This document shows, in pieces, positions 44,701 to 59,019 of a stretch of 64,000 bases of DNA; within the stretch, counting starts at the first letter, position 1, and each line of letters opens with the position of its first letter. Made by a program: the position numbers and the translations under genes. Origin of the DNA: Aulostomus chinensis (taxonomy: Eukaryota > Chordata > Actinopteri > Syngnathiformes > Aulostomidae); NCBI GenBank assembly GCA_037954235.1, contig JBBMOA010000007.1, positions 2,124,501 through 2,188,500 on the forward strand. The letters are read 5' to 3'. A model generated the notes under the pieces. The model searched no databases. It was not told where the DNA came from and saw only the letters and a program-made list of their open reading frames with translations.

Positions 44701-47700
44701 ACTATTGCTGTTTATGCTGACGGATGCAATTTCTTTAATTTTACACAAATATTTTCTCCCCCACTGGGCAGAGGAGGAACCAGAGAGCCGTACGGAACCC
44801 CTCAGATACGTATACTTTATCTTAATGTCCTGTTGTGCAGTGTGGTCGGGCTGCTCGCAGCATCTCCAGCCACGTTCTATAGTGTTACTTTGTTCTGTGC
44901 TAAGCATCACACAATACTCCTTCCTTCACACTGCCTGCCTCTTCCTCCTCTCGCTTTCTTTGCCTCTGTAGATATTTGTGTTTCCGTATCTGTGCTTCTC
45001 TCCTTCAATGTTTACTCTCATCCTCTTCCCACACACACTGAGTGTCCTTTTACTGTGGGCAGTGCATATGTGCACAAAAGCACTCGAGACAACTTTTTTT
45101 TCATACCAGCAAGCCACTTAGCAGCTTTATATAGCAACTACCCAAGGAGAGGATTAACAGTAGGAAGCGTCGACAGAACGGCTTGCAGCACGAGAGAGAG
45201 AGAACACACACACGCGCGCGCGCACACACACACACATGCGCGCACACATTTGCAAATCCAGAACCACACATTTCACCCCTGTCATCCACCTTTTTATCAT
45301 GCGTTGCTGTGTTACCCACCGCATGCTCGTGTGGGATCCATTGCAGATGCAGACGCTCATCTTTTCATCACACTGACAATAAAAAGCACATTTGACTTAA
45401 AGGAATCCGGCGGAGCCTGTGAGCCGCTGCTCTGCCGGCTGATTTGATGGCGTCTTTTGTCTGGGTCAGGTGAGGCTGTGTCAGCGCGGTGCTCACAGGG
45501 GCATCTCTCATCTCTCACGGCCGCTCGGCACTTAACTCACCACATCAGAAAGAAATCCCTCACGTTCACAGCTCCACAAAACGCTGCGTGCACTCTCACT
45601 GGCTGGTGCGCATGACCAGCCTCACCTCCCTCACGCACGCACACACACACACACACACACACAGTATATTCTTCATTATCATTCCAGAGCTGATAGGCTC
45701 TAATTATCTGCTTTGGCTCTGATTAGTCTCTGTAACAAGCTAATTAGATGGAGCCTTGTAAAATCATCACCACTATTACCACTGAGACACGGCTTGGATA
45801 GACACCAACAAGCAGGAAGCGAGGAACACGTCTTTCGCTGCTCGCTGCAAAGATTTGATAGTCAACTAAATGTTAAGTGCTGGAGCACTGATTTCCTTTT
45901 GATTAAGTGCCTTTTAAACCCCTCTACTTTGCCTTGGAATTTTTATCCTTTCTCATTATTCATCATGTGGATCGCCGCATCTCACGGAGTGGGATGATCA
46001 GGCTTAAATTGCACAAACTGCTGCGGTTGACATTTTAGGAGATAGCATCTGACCATTGATTAGTTTCTCAGCCCCATGATACAGCGGCTATTTATCCAAA
46101 AGGAACCATCGTCAGATTCAAGTCAGAACTTTTTTCCCTCCACAGAGCAACTTAAAAGCCGGGCAGAAAGCTAGATTAATTCTCTCCTCTTGCCTCTTCC
46201 TCCCTCTGTTATTATCCCTCTAACAATCCTTTTAGGAGCTGTCACACACTTTATAGCTATTATGTTTCACTTGTGAACACTCCCGCGCTACTCCAACGTG
46301 CAACACACTATTTCCCATCAAAATGCATCGTCACTGTAAGCCAGTTAAGGAAGAGGAATCTTGATATCGGCCTCTGTTTCCTGCTTTCCAACTCATTTGA
46401 GCAAACAATGTGAATGAAATGCAGGAAGAGATTTATGACAGCAACAGCGCGTGCCGGCCGTGACCGGGATACAGCCTCTATTACCCTCTGGAATCGACTG
46501 GAGGAGACATTATCAGGCACGGTGGGGACACCAGAGCAGGCCAGCACGCCTGTTGACTCAGGGCTTGGCTGAGAGAGCACCAGTCACCAACTCCAGCTGC
46601 TTCTCGTTGGGATTTGGAAGTGCATGTACAGCCTGGGGTCACTCCCAGGAGACCTTTGACATAATGGGATTAGAAAACTATAGTTACCTCTCACCCTTAG
46701 GAAGCTCACCTCGGTGGGTGTGTGAGAGACCGTGAGGCAGGGAAGAATGTGCTAACGTCAGTCAGGGGAGTGTGCGAGCGTGCCTGTGTTGGTGCGTGTG
46801 TGTTTGTCCCTGCGGGGGGCTCTTCCCCTCCGTGGGGGAGTGGACGGCTCCTGTGGATCTCAGCCTACACAGCTGTTGGCAGTTCCTCTGACAATCTTTC
46901 ATGCCACGTTGACGCCATCTCAGCTGTTTGCAGAAATGTTCTTGAGCTGTGACTTCCGCCACCAAAATGAGCCGCTTCATAAACACGGACGCATCATCAG
47001 ACCGACCAGCAAACCTCAGCAAACCAACCCGATTAGCTCTTGATTTATCACAGTTCCATTTGCTAATGAGTGTGTCACTGCTGCTCAAGTCCTCCTGAAT
47101 ATTTCACACTGCATGACCTTCATTTTGTGAACTGCTGCTGTCCCTCCAGGGGGAGTTGTTCTCGGGTTGTTGTGGCTAAAAATGCTTGATTTTGTGGTGC
47201 CGTTTGTAAAACATTGTGCTAAATTTGTAGGGTTTTTTTTTTGTGATTTTTTATTTATTTATTTTTTTGCTGTAATATTGCAGGAACTGGGAATATTTGG
47301 GATTTGGTGCTAAAGTTGCAATCAATGTTCATCTGAAAAAGCTTTAGTTTATGAATGAGGTTGCCTAGCGACAGGGAGTAGTCTCTTCGGAATATGCCAA
47401 CTAACACGTAAACAGGAATATTCCCTCAGCTGCAGTGCAAATAAACGTCTTATTCAGAATATTACAGAAACCACAATAGGGAGCTTAGCTGGAATGTGGT
47501 GTTCATGTACATAAATGGCTGCTCCCACTCCAACAAAAAATGCAACATTTTCCAACTTTTTGCAGTGAAACTGCTGACTTTTGCGATGAAGGGATGGAAA
47601 TTTTGTGCCGAGAGGCTGTCAGCTAAAACAAGTCCACAAGCCAGCGTCACATTTGCTCCGTCCACTTCCTCGTGATGACACCAACCTTGAAACTTTACAG

Positions 47701-48026
47701 AGAGAGGGCATCGCTTAATGACAAGCACGAATGAAAGGTCATGAAATGCAACGTATCACGTAAAGGCAGCGATATGGAGACAAATTCTGTACAGCTTAGA
47801 CATGCAAAAATATAAGAATAGAAGCAGTTGGAAATCTGAAAATAGCAACACATGCACTAATGGACCCTCGACAATGGCAACAGCTCAGAGTAAGAGACGC
47901 AGAACAGGGTTAGGGTGGAGGCGGCGCCCCCTCAGCGCTACTGTCTGCACCGCCGCTGTACGTGGAACAAAGCTGTATTTGATTTGCCCAAGCTTGCCAC
48001 CTGCTGTGTTTCAGCATCAGTGCCAC

Positions 48027-48086
<60 letters not shown>

Positions 48087-51000
48087 CATCGTAAGCCAAT
48101 AATAATAAACCTTTATTTGTCCCACAGTGGGGAAATGTACAATGCTGACCAGCGCTGCGATTTCTGTTGATCCAACCCATCAAACCTCAACATGAGGGAT
48201 CGTGTGCTTTGCCGCTGGTGATGACGCATTGATTCGCACGAGCTCAGCCGACGGCTGCATTCAACACTCCGTCGCAGTAATCAGGTTCCATCTTTGTGTG
48301 CGGTGTCACCTGACGAAGGACCAAATATTCTATAAAATGATGCTGAAACTATTACACGAATCAAGAACGTGTGTTTGCTTTTCATCATTATGACTGAAAA
48401 TGACCAACGAGTTGGGTTTGATCTTACCTGAAAAAAAAAGAGGTTCTTAGATTGTTGTAATTCACTTTCACCCAGGAGGTCATGACATCATATTTAGCGT
48501 GGGTCGCAGTTACTCAGCTCGTCCCGGGGGCTGCTGGGTGTTTTTGTTGTCTGCCCGGGCTCAGGGTGAACGTGTCAGTAATTGATTCCTGGAATCTCCT
48601 TACCCCCTCCAATGAGGCAGTGACCAGGAGTCAAATGCATGCAGCACCGAGGCCTCGTCCCTCGCCGCTGTGGGAATATCAGTGAAACGTCACATGGACT
48701 TGGTAGATCAGAGGGGGGCTGAGACCCTGGCCCAGGGGGTCTGGGGTCCTGGTGCAGCGATGGGAGCCATCAGGGAGAAAGGATGTATGATGTCACATCC
48801 ACAAACCTCCGTCACGGGCCCTCCTGACATCTGCATCCAAAAACCTCCTCCGACCTCGTCAGGTGTGGTGAAGCAACAGGATGTGGGTTTATGGAGGTAA
48901 AAAGCAACATCAGTGACAAAAATCCTCTGGCTCATCTTTACTTTGATTGGATTTAGATATAAGAATCCATCCACCATCCATCCATCCCTCCATCCCTCCA
49001 TCCATCATCCATCCATCCATCCATCCATCATCCATCCATCCCCCCATCTTCTCCCTCTCCTCCTGTTCAGGGTGGTGGGGGTGGAGCCTATCCCAGCAGC
49101 CTTCCCCCTGGACAGGTCACCAGTCCATGGCAGGGCCAACACATAGAGACAGACAACCACTAGCTCTCCCAGCCACGCCTACGGTCAATTTAGAGTCTGG
49201 ATTAACCTGGTCCCTCTTGATGTCTTTGGACTGTGGAGGAAGCTGGAGTACCAGAGAGAACCCAGCAGGAACAGGGAGAACATGGAGACTCACCCAGAAA
49301 GACCCCGTGCTGCAGCCGGGGCTCCACCCACAACCTTCTTGCTGGGGGGCCACGGTGAGGACCACTGCCCCTGATATAAGAATCATATCGATTTATTATA
49401 TTTCTGCCACATGAGGTTTTTTGGAGGTGATTTGTGTCTCACTCTCGCTGGTACCTGCTGGCTAATCCAGTTGTTCAAGCACTTGATGTGTCAAGATGGG
49501 AGGGTCGTGGGAAATTTTTGACTCACAGCAGAAGAACAACAGCGTCAGCAGACTGACTGGATGGACCTGGCTCCCCCCACGGTTCATGGCGTTCCCCCGA
49601 TGCTGTTTGAAGATGCTCACCATCAAGACATCTTTGGTTGTGAAGACATACAAAGATAGAAATCCGTTCAGTACTTGATGTGATAAATGAACAGCATCGA
49701 TTCTAACCAAATATGAGGACCGACGTCCATTAATGTTTCAAGATGTATGGCTCTATGGAGGATTTCCTATTTGCATCACCCGCTGGCCCCGCCCCTACCC
49801 TTGCATCACAAGGCATCACTCCTGTTCCTTAGCAACCTCGACAGCTTGCCACATTTAACACTGGGACACAGCTAAAAGAAAGTGAGCCAGAAATTTGGAT
49901 TTTATTATTGTGGCAGCTCGTCCAGGTCCAGCAGCTCCCTGGGGATCCTCTGCTCAGCTCAAGCATATCATCATGTTCCCTAATATTTATCAGCCAGAGC
50001 CAAGCCTTTTTAAGGACCTGCAGTCGTTCTGTTGCTCGCCGTATTTTGTGCTTTATTTATGTTGCTAAGACCAGAATAAATGAGGTAAAGCAATGTGTTG
50101 AGCAGTTACTTGATTTAAGTTGATTCATTAAATGTTTTTTTTATTGTTCCAATAATCTCTTGACTAGCAGGAGGAGCCGTCCTCTTCATGGCCTCCTTCA
50201 TGAGCCAAAACTGCTCCTCTCTCTCTCACTCCCTCTCTCTCTCTCGCTCCTTCTTGTGAGTGTCTCGGGCAAATGTTGGAATTTTAACTCAATGTTTATT
50301 GGCAATGCAACTCTCGTGCCTTCAAAGGATCCGATTGATTTAACATTGGCCTATAATTATTTCTGAAATGGTTCCATGTCCTCAAACTGAACTTTTCATC
50401 TCCCTCTTCATGATTTCCTGAATAAACTCAGTTAAATGAGGGACAGCGAAGAGTCAACATCATCAACCATCTCTGATACCAAATATCTTTCAGCACGGCC
50501 GCGGGACAAATAAATAACAAAGACGTGGATGTGGTTATGATTGGGCCATTTTTGGCACCCTCTCTAACTCAGCGTGGCCCATCATTTACATACAAATGTG
50601 GCTGGTATGTTTGGAGTTTACTGGCCCCATGTGGGCGGCCGCCGCTGCAGCTTGATTGGTTGCATTGATGTAGACACCGTTTTGGCCGACTCGCCGCACC
50701 GTGTGCAGCCAGACTTCTTCGTCCTTCATGCAACTATGGTGCCGCTGTTCCTCAGTGGCAACAGTGCCATTTCTCTTCAGTAGTGTGTAGTAAATGACAA
50801 ATACACACATTCCTTACTTGAGCAGGAGTAGAGATACTTGTGAAGACTCCCCCAGGACTCCACTCAAAGTAAAAGCTCTGAAATACACCCAGGTAAAATG
50901 TGTCTGATACGATATCACACATTAAGATCAGCGCTAAGAGTATTAAACCATTACTTCTTCAAATGGAATTATAAACAATAACCTGAAAATAATGAGAGTT

Positions 51001-54000
51001 GACCTCCCTCCGCTCTGTCTGAGCAGCAGCGCCTGGCGTGTTCTGATCATCATGTATGTGACGCGACATGAGCTCAGACCTGCGTGGCTCCCGTCGACTC
51101 TCTGGTACTGTATGTTGCCCCCCAAAGGAATTTCGTGCTTCTCAGAGCATTTGTGTGAGGACGATGACGGTCTCTGTCCTCTCAGCTGACTGGGTGCTGC
51201 CGTCTCCCCTCCTCACAAACACTTGCACGACAGCTGTCAATGTCAGTCACCGCAGCTCTGTCCCTGTGTCTGCCCCGTCCCTCAGGCCCAGACTGGTACC
51301 TGAACAAGGTGAAGCTGAAGATCACGGATGTCAACGACAATGTCCCCGAGTGGACCATGAAGCCCTACCCTTACCTGGCGGGAGTGTCCCCCGAGGCCCC
51401 CGCAGGAACCTTTGTCTACCAGCTCCAGGCTCACGACGGCGACGAGGGCAAAAGCGGGGAGGTGGAATACTTCCTGTCAGATGGTGAGCTTTCACACAGG
51501 CAGTAACGTATAGGTGAGAGGAAGTTAGAATGGCTGACTTGCTACAGAGCCTCAGAAATAAATAGGAGTCGTCAGCAGCACAGTCAGTCAGATAGATGGC
51601 CACAGGCGCTCACCCAGTCATTCATGCATTCATACACTCTAAGGTGTCTATTAGTTTCTCTGACTGTCTCTCCCTCTCTCTCTGCTGCTGTATCTGTGTC
51701 CCTCTCTCTCCCCTACACACAAACACACACACACACACACACACACAATTTCATACACAGCCAGAGGCCTTCACACATTTGTGTATTTGCACTTATCATG
51801 CGCTCTTGTCTATCTGTCTGCTTCTCTCTGTTTCACACACACAGACTCATGAAAGCACACACTCACATTAACACTTCTAGTGGGTTGTTGGAAGTCTGCC
51901 AGAGCGGTGGACCCCCTGGTGGCTGCGGGGATAGAGGTTTGTTGGCATGTCAGAGAGGGGGGATGTGCTAATCTTCCCAATGGGGCTTTACAAAACACTA
52001 CTTTCCTCTGACTCATTAGTCCATTTCACAGCTGCTGATGCAAGTTAAATCACGATTACCACAAGGTACCCATGGTTTCTATCACCACGCTGAGACGTCT
52101 CCTATGAAGTCAGGTCTGCCTCCAGCAGCTAATGTCAAATAAATGATTTCTCTCTCAAGTCCCATAAACCCAACGTCAAGATTCCACATTATTTATTTAA
52201 CCCTCTTATCATGTGCTTAACTTTAAAAAGCTCCGGAGGATGAGAATAGCCGGCCTTTTGATAAGCGAGGTCAGTCTGTCTGACCCCATTTTGAGCTTAA
52301 CGTGCGGCAGATATAGAGTTAATGTAGAAGTGCAACCACTCCCAATGGCCGGGGTCCCTTCATGACAGATGAAATAATCTGGCCACAGTGGCCTTTTAAT
52401 ATTTATTCGGGAGCTCATCTGGAGATGGAGTTTGCCCATCTGTCACGGTAGTAAAACGATCATTTCCGGTCACTTGCTTGTTTAACTTTCCTCGACAATC
52501 GTCTGCTGAACTGTGGTCTTCCAAAAACGCATGTAAGCAAAACCAGAAAGACTGTACTCACCCCCGCTGGGGAAAGTCAGCTGTTATGGATTTGTTCAAT
52601 GTATTTATCAAACAGTTTCAGTCTTAAGTATGAATTTAAAAGTTTACCAGGTTGATTTGGTAACTGGCGGTAAGTTCCCACTTTCACTCTGGCTCACTTT
52701 GGTAAAATCAAACACAAATGAATCAAACACAGTTTTCAATCAAAACAAAATGTGTCCAAAAGCATTGTCGGAACAAAAAAAAGCTGTGTAGCCAAGATCT
52801 AAATAAATGATGATGAACCACAAATGGAGGAAGGAGGGAGAACCACAGAGGAGCACACGCATCACACCAACCTGACTGTTAAATATTCAAGTATGTTGTT
52901 GAACGAGAAGGAGGCGACAGGCTATGACAGCACAGTCACCTCTGGACTTAAGGCCTGTGCAGACCACACATTAACATGCGTGTCAGATGATCCGCTCACA
53001 AGTGGACAGCTCCAAGTGCACAAGTTCACACCTGCCATTAGAATACATCGCCGCACGCGTCTCCAGTGACCAGAGCTCACCTCTCCACTCTGTATACAGA
53101 AAGATACATTACTCCCGTTGGCAGCAGTGCCCGTCCCATGCCTCCTCTAAAAGAAATTAAAAGGAGAAATCAAAACAATACAAACTAGGCCGAGTTCCAA
53201 GCTCACCAAATCAGCCAAGCTGTGGAACAAGTCCCAGGTGTGAGTCTGACGGCGCTCTGCAGACAGACACTGCACTCTCTACAACGAGCCTCGCAGCCCG
53301 AGGGAGAGACGACAATGTAAGCAATCATTGAGAGGCTTGAGGGGACTGGACCCTTGATTGTTAACGTGTGAGCAAGGATGGTGAACTCGTGTGCGCGGAG
53401 GTTGACACACGACTCAGGGAGTTCTGTTCTGTTCTACTTGGAGAAATGTTCCGATGCAGACTGATAATAAGAACCAGGGCTCTCGCAGTACGATGGCCAA
53501 AAACCTGCTGCTGCTCGTCCTCAGACCTCACTCTTCAGGCGTAGCTAGCCACTGAGTACAGCTACCTAGTACTAGCCACTGAGTACAGCTACCGAGTACT
53601 AGCCACTGAGTACAGCTACCTAGTACTAGCCACTGAGTACAGCTACCTAGTACTAGCCACTGAGTACAGCTACCGAGTACTAGCCACTGAGTACAGCTAC
53701 CTAGTACTAGCCACTGAGTACAGCTACCTAGTACTAGCCACTGAGTACAACTACCGAGTACTAGCCACTGAGTACAGCTACCTAGTACTAGCCACTGAGT
53801 ACAGCTACCTAGTACTAGCCACTGAGTACAGCTACCGAGTACTAGACACTGAGTACAGCTACCGAGTACTAGCCACTGAGTACAGCTACCAAGTACTAGC
53901 CACTGAGTACAGATACCGAAAACTAGACACTGAGTACAGCTACCGAGTACTAGCCACTGAGTACAGCTAGCGAGTACTAGCCACTGAGTACAGATACCGA

Positions 54001-57000
54001 GTACTGGCCACTGAGTACAGCTACCAAGTACTAGCCACTGAGTACAGCTAGCGAGTACTAGCCACTGAGTACAGATACCGAGTACTGGCCACTGAGTACA
54101 GCTACCGAGTACTAGCCACTGAGTACAGATACCGAGTACTGGCCACTGAGTACAGCTACCAAGTACTAGCCACTGAGTACAGCTACCTAGTACTAGCCAC
54201 TGAGTACAGCTACCGAGTACTAGACACTGAGTACAGCTACCGAGTACTAGACACTGAGTACAGCTACCAAGTACTAACCACTGAGTACAGCTACCGAGTA
54301 CTTGCAACTGACTACAGCTACTGAGTACTAGCCACCGAGTTCTAGCTACAGAGCATTAGCCACTGAGTAATAGCCACAGAGTACTAGCCACTGAGTATTA
54401 GCTACAGAGCATTAGCCACTGAGTAATAGCCACAGAGTACTAGCCACTGAGTAATAGCCACAGAGTACTAGCCACTGAGTATTAGCTACAGAGCATTAGC
54501 CACTGAGTAATAGCCACAGAGTACTAGCCACTGAGTATTAGCTACAGAGCATTAGCCACTGAGTAATAGCCACAGAGTACTAGCCACTGAGTATTAGCTA
54601 CAGAGCATTAGCCACTGAGTACTAGCCATGAGTAGCAGGCACCAAGTACTAGCCAAGAGTAGCAGCCACTGAGTACTAGCCAATCAGAGTAGTAGAGTAG
54701 ATCCACAGGCCAGTCCTCTTGGGGTGCGTCCCCAGTCCCCCACCTCCCGGTCCCCTTAATATCCAAAATGTTGCCTGACTTTCTCAAAAATGGTTAAATG
54801 TTGAAGACAACCTTCTAATTCTCGTCGTCGTCGTCCTCCTCCTCCGTTTATCCGGGTCCAGGTCTCAGGGGCAGCAGCCAAGGCTGTCCTCTCCTCAGCC
54901 ACCTCCACCAGCTCTTCCAAGAGATAGAATCCCTCCAGCGTGTCCTGGGTCGGCCTCGGGGCCTCCTCCCGGTCGGACATGTCTGGAACACCTCCTAAGG
55001 GAGGCGTCCAGGGTTGGAACGTAGATTGACCGGCGAATCAAGAGCTTCGCCTTTTGGCTAAGCTCCCTCTTCACCACAACGACCAGTTTAGCACCCGCAT
55101 CACTGCGGACGCCGCCCCAATCCACCTGCCAATCTCCCGCTCCATCCTACCCTCACTCCTGAACAAGCCTTCTATTTCTGCCTCAGCTAAAGTTATCGTA
55201 ACCTCTCATTGGTCCGATCTTGATTGATGAATATTTGACATCTGCTGGCAGGATAGACGCGGGGTGAGTAAATCATCCGTGATGCCACATCAAGCGGCTG
55301 ATGGCGAAGGTAAAGCTGCATGACGAGTTAAAAAAATAAATGTATGTACCCATGTGTAACTGAGTGACCTTTCTGATTTGTGTACGCATCCTAGAGACAC
55401 AATAGGTGGAGCTGTAATAGAGGGTACAGATTAAGAGACTAAAGCTGTAAATTATGATACACAAAAGACACTACAACAATTTCTCTCTTGTCTGAGTTTT
55501 TGAGTATAATTTTTACATATGACCTCAAAAAATCCCACATTTCTCTCGCCAGGACTTGTGCAGTGAATAAATGTAACTGTTTACAAGCAGCATTCATTAT
55601 ACCATGAATAAAACATCAGTAAAATCTGTTGCTTTCTTCTCTACCTTTTATAGAATATAGATGGTTCATAGATGTTCTAACAGTTTTGAAATGAAAATGT
55701 GTCTTCACTTTTTGATTTATTTGTGACTCAAACAGGTGGGTATAACTTTATATTTTTGACTGCTTAGTCACAGTTCGCAGACCAAAGCGGAAACTCAGAT
55801 TCTGTTAAATGCCAACTGTGCTTCTCTCCAATGAAAGTTGTAATCAAGGAGTCGTTTGAATAAAGCAGATTTGAGTCTTGTAAACCTTTATGTGTGACAT
55901 CACCCAGGTGCAGGAACACGGTGAACCCTGATTTTGCCTCATGGTGTAACAGTACATTTTGTTTTACAGTTCATTCACATGTCAAACCCTTGGCAACGTT
56001 TTGTAACTGAATTACCTACATTGAAAGATTGCCCTCAAATTGTCACGAGAGGATGAATTGTGTTCCTGGAACCAGCAGCACAGCTTTATTGTGTCTTAGT
56101 CCGGATCCAAGCCAGCTTCATTGATGGGCTTGGATCCAGCACTGGGACATAATCTCTTTGTACCTCCCTGCAGGCGGTGATGGCTGCTTTGCAGTGGACA
56201 AGAAGACAGGCCAGGTGGCGACCACAGGCCTGGTGCTTCAGAGGGACAGAGAGTACCTGCTGAGCGTGGTGGCCCTCGATGGCCTGGGCAGCCGCAGTGC
56301 CCCCGCCATGCTCTCTGTTGTGGCCGGAGCCAGAGCGCCGCAGTTCGCCAACACCAGCTACGTCATCTCAATTCCAGAGAACACGCCCGAAGGACAGCCG
56401 TGAGTACCACACTTGTTAACCTCCACTCACTCCCGCGGTCAGGGAGGAATTATGGGAAATAGAAGGGCTGCATGTTTGTAGGCTAACGCAAAGTTCGCGT
56501 CGCTCTGAGGTCCCTCCACTAAAAGCCAAACAGGGATTTTTCAGCGACTGCAGCAAATCGTCTCTGTGGTGAACAAAAGTTACATGCTTTGTTCAGGTTG
56601 ATAATCCTCACAAATGAGAACAGCTTTGATGATTATTGAAGTGTTGCTAGAGGCACAAAGCTAACGTTGTGCTACGACTGAAACTCCACCCCAGACACAC
56701 CAGTTCAGCGTGGTCATACCTGGCTTTGCCCCCTGGTTCGGAGCGATGACCGGTGTCTTCAAATGGTGTTGTGTTCGCCGCGTTCTTGAGAAGAACCCGT
56801 ATGTACACCCCCACTTGTGGGACTCTCGACATCTTTAATCAAAATTTTTGGAAAGCTTCAATTTCGCTTGTTGTGATTTATGTGATAACGTTTTCAGAAA
56901 TGGACTGTAGTTCCCCAGATTAGTCAGATTTCTGTGTAATTTTTGTAATTTATGATTTAACAGATTAAAATGTTGATTTTAACATTAACAGCTGAATCTT

Positions 57001-58507
57001 CTCATTCGCGCTAGCAGCCTGTTAAACTCAGTGGCTTCTAGACAAAGAGAGTCAAGTTAGATAATACAAAGCTTGCTAATGTACTTTTGCTAACTTGGCC
57101 ATGTGACAGCAAACTGGAAAAGCTGTAGCATAGCAACCTTACTGGGTCATGCAGGCATAATGTCATCTTCCCAGTGGCCTCATATATTATATATTTACTG
57201 CTGTTGCCTAGTGTGTTTTCATGCTGTTACCACTTGGACGCCAATGCTTTCCCGGACGCGACTTCATGACCCAACCAGCTCACGAGCACCAGTCGAAGCC
57301 TGCGGAGGACACAATTAACGTTAAAGAACTTCTTAGGACACGGATATGCTTCAAAATTTACAAGTGTGCTGTTGACGAATGGGAGTTTTTCTTTTTGGGT
57401 GAAAGAAAACATTAAAATATATTTAGCTGGTGTTATCAACCGACCTTATTATTGAGCAGAGAACCCAGAAGAGGGAACCCCACATTCAACAATGCTAACT
57501 TCATTCTGGGTTTTTGGGCTCCTGGCTATGATAGAGTTTGTTTTCATCAAAGACTCTTTTTCTTATTCTTCATGACTGTCTGGTAGCAGAACCAGGGGTA
57601 AACGTTCCAGGCTGCTCCCAAAACTAGCAGGGTCTGAATTTGTGCTCCCCAGAGACCTTTGTTCCCCCTGTAACGCAGCAGTTAGCACTATTTTCTATTA
57701 GCTAATAATAGAACATCCACAACCTTTGAGAAAGTCAAGAGAGTTACTTAGGGTAAAAAAAACAATCCTGTCGAGACTACGTCCTAATTTGCAACTAATT
57801 GTTCTCAAAATGTCTTCATTATTCTGAAACCTAAACACAACAAATGCTGAGGGTGACTAATTTTCACTCCTGGCACCCAGCAAGAAACAAACAAACAAAT
57901 TGATGTTTCTATTTTTAACGGACGTGTCGTACTGTTGGTCGAGAATGAACATGAAGTTTTCCTTTGAAGATTTAACAACTGGCAAAGCTGCCACGCTTGA
58001 ATCCATCCCATAATATTCTGGGCTCCAGTACAAACAGGTAGACGTGGTTGTCACTATTCTGAGGTAAGACGGTGGTAACAGAAGCTCTCTGTTTGTCTCA
58101 CACCCAGCTTGAGGTTCATGCAACCTGCACCGACAGCCTCATGTGATTTTACTGTATATGCCTTTTTGATGAATCACGACTGATCGTAAAATCAAATGTG
58201 CAGGTCAGGCAATGTAAAAAATAACATGCATCATAAGGAAACACGCCAGTGAACCAATATAAGAGCAGCAGACAAAACATTTACCAGGTGAGGAAAACGC
58301 CACCTCAGGGCAGCAAAAACCCTCCAACGTTTATTCTGCCATTGCTTTTTATTGGCGGTGTTTTTCCATGATGTAAAAAGAAGCACTGAGGGTTTGGGCA
58401 GCAGCGTGTGATGGCTACTTTGCAATTCTCAGGTGTTTCTGAAATAAATTCCACCTGCTGTGTCTTGGCAACTCACGGCTTTTCAATAATGTTGAACTGC
58501 TCCACCT

Positions 58508-58562
<55 letters not shown>

Positions 58563-58948
58563 TGGCTCTCCTGCTGGGAAAAGTTCTCTGTCAGCTGCAA
58601 CGATCATCTTTAAGGAGCGAGAACAGAGATGAAAGTCAGACGTTCTTAGACTCTGAGATCTTGTAAGAATTCATCCATGAAGACAACAAATGTTCTCCAA
58701 CTGTTTGCAGGCTTTAAGATCAAACCTATTATTTGCTTGTTTACTCTGATGGGACTTGATTGGCAGCAGCATCACTTTGTGTTGGGCGTCCATGTGGTGA
58801 ACACGGGGACGCTGGTTCGATTCTCTGCTTCACTTCTGACTGTGCGTGTCTGGGGGGGGCTGGATGAGGGTATCAGTCCTGGTTGCTCCTCTGTTGGGGG
58901 GTTGTTGGATGCACTGGGAGGGGATGGCGTGATCCTCCCAACGCTCTG

Positions 58949-59019
<71 letters not shown>

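Larger units (their letters stand above)
18375..51285 (+). other. Intron 1 of the cadherin gene (about 32.9 kb)
   Basis: Exon 1 ends KIQDKRG with one base of the Gly codon, and 51286 supplies the other two and continues PDWYLNKVKLKITDVNDN, a normal end of a cadherin repeat. Nothing therefore needs to lie between. Across the interval I found no second gene on either strand. It contains repeats (listed separately), a CpG-rich cluster at 19.08-20.15 kb, and AT-rich, repeat-free blocks at about 28.40-28.64, 29.74-29.90 and 45.68-46.02 kb that could be conserved regulatory elements. Such a long first intron is typical of large adhesion genes. Confidence 0.75.
51484..56173 (+). other. Cadherin intron 2
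   Basis: About 4.7 kb with no exon required by phase. It contains a CA repeat, the 27/28-bp minisatellite and a non-LTR retrotransposon fragment. The rest (51.9-53.5 kb and 55.2-56.1 kb) shows no recognised feature except a short hairpin at 56103-56137. Confidence 0.8.

Noticed and set aside
53528..54307. Minus-strand 259-codon frame (LGSCTQWLV repeat)
   Set aside because: It is a translation of the 27-bp minisatellite; it is open only because 27 is a multiple of three.
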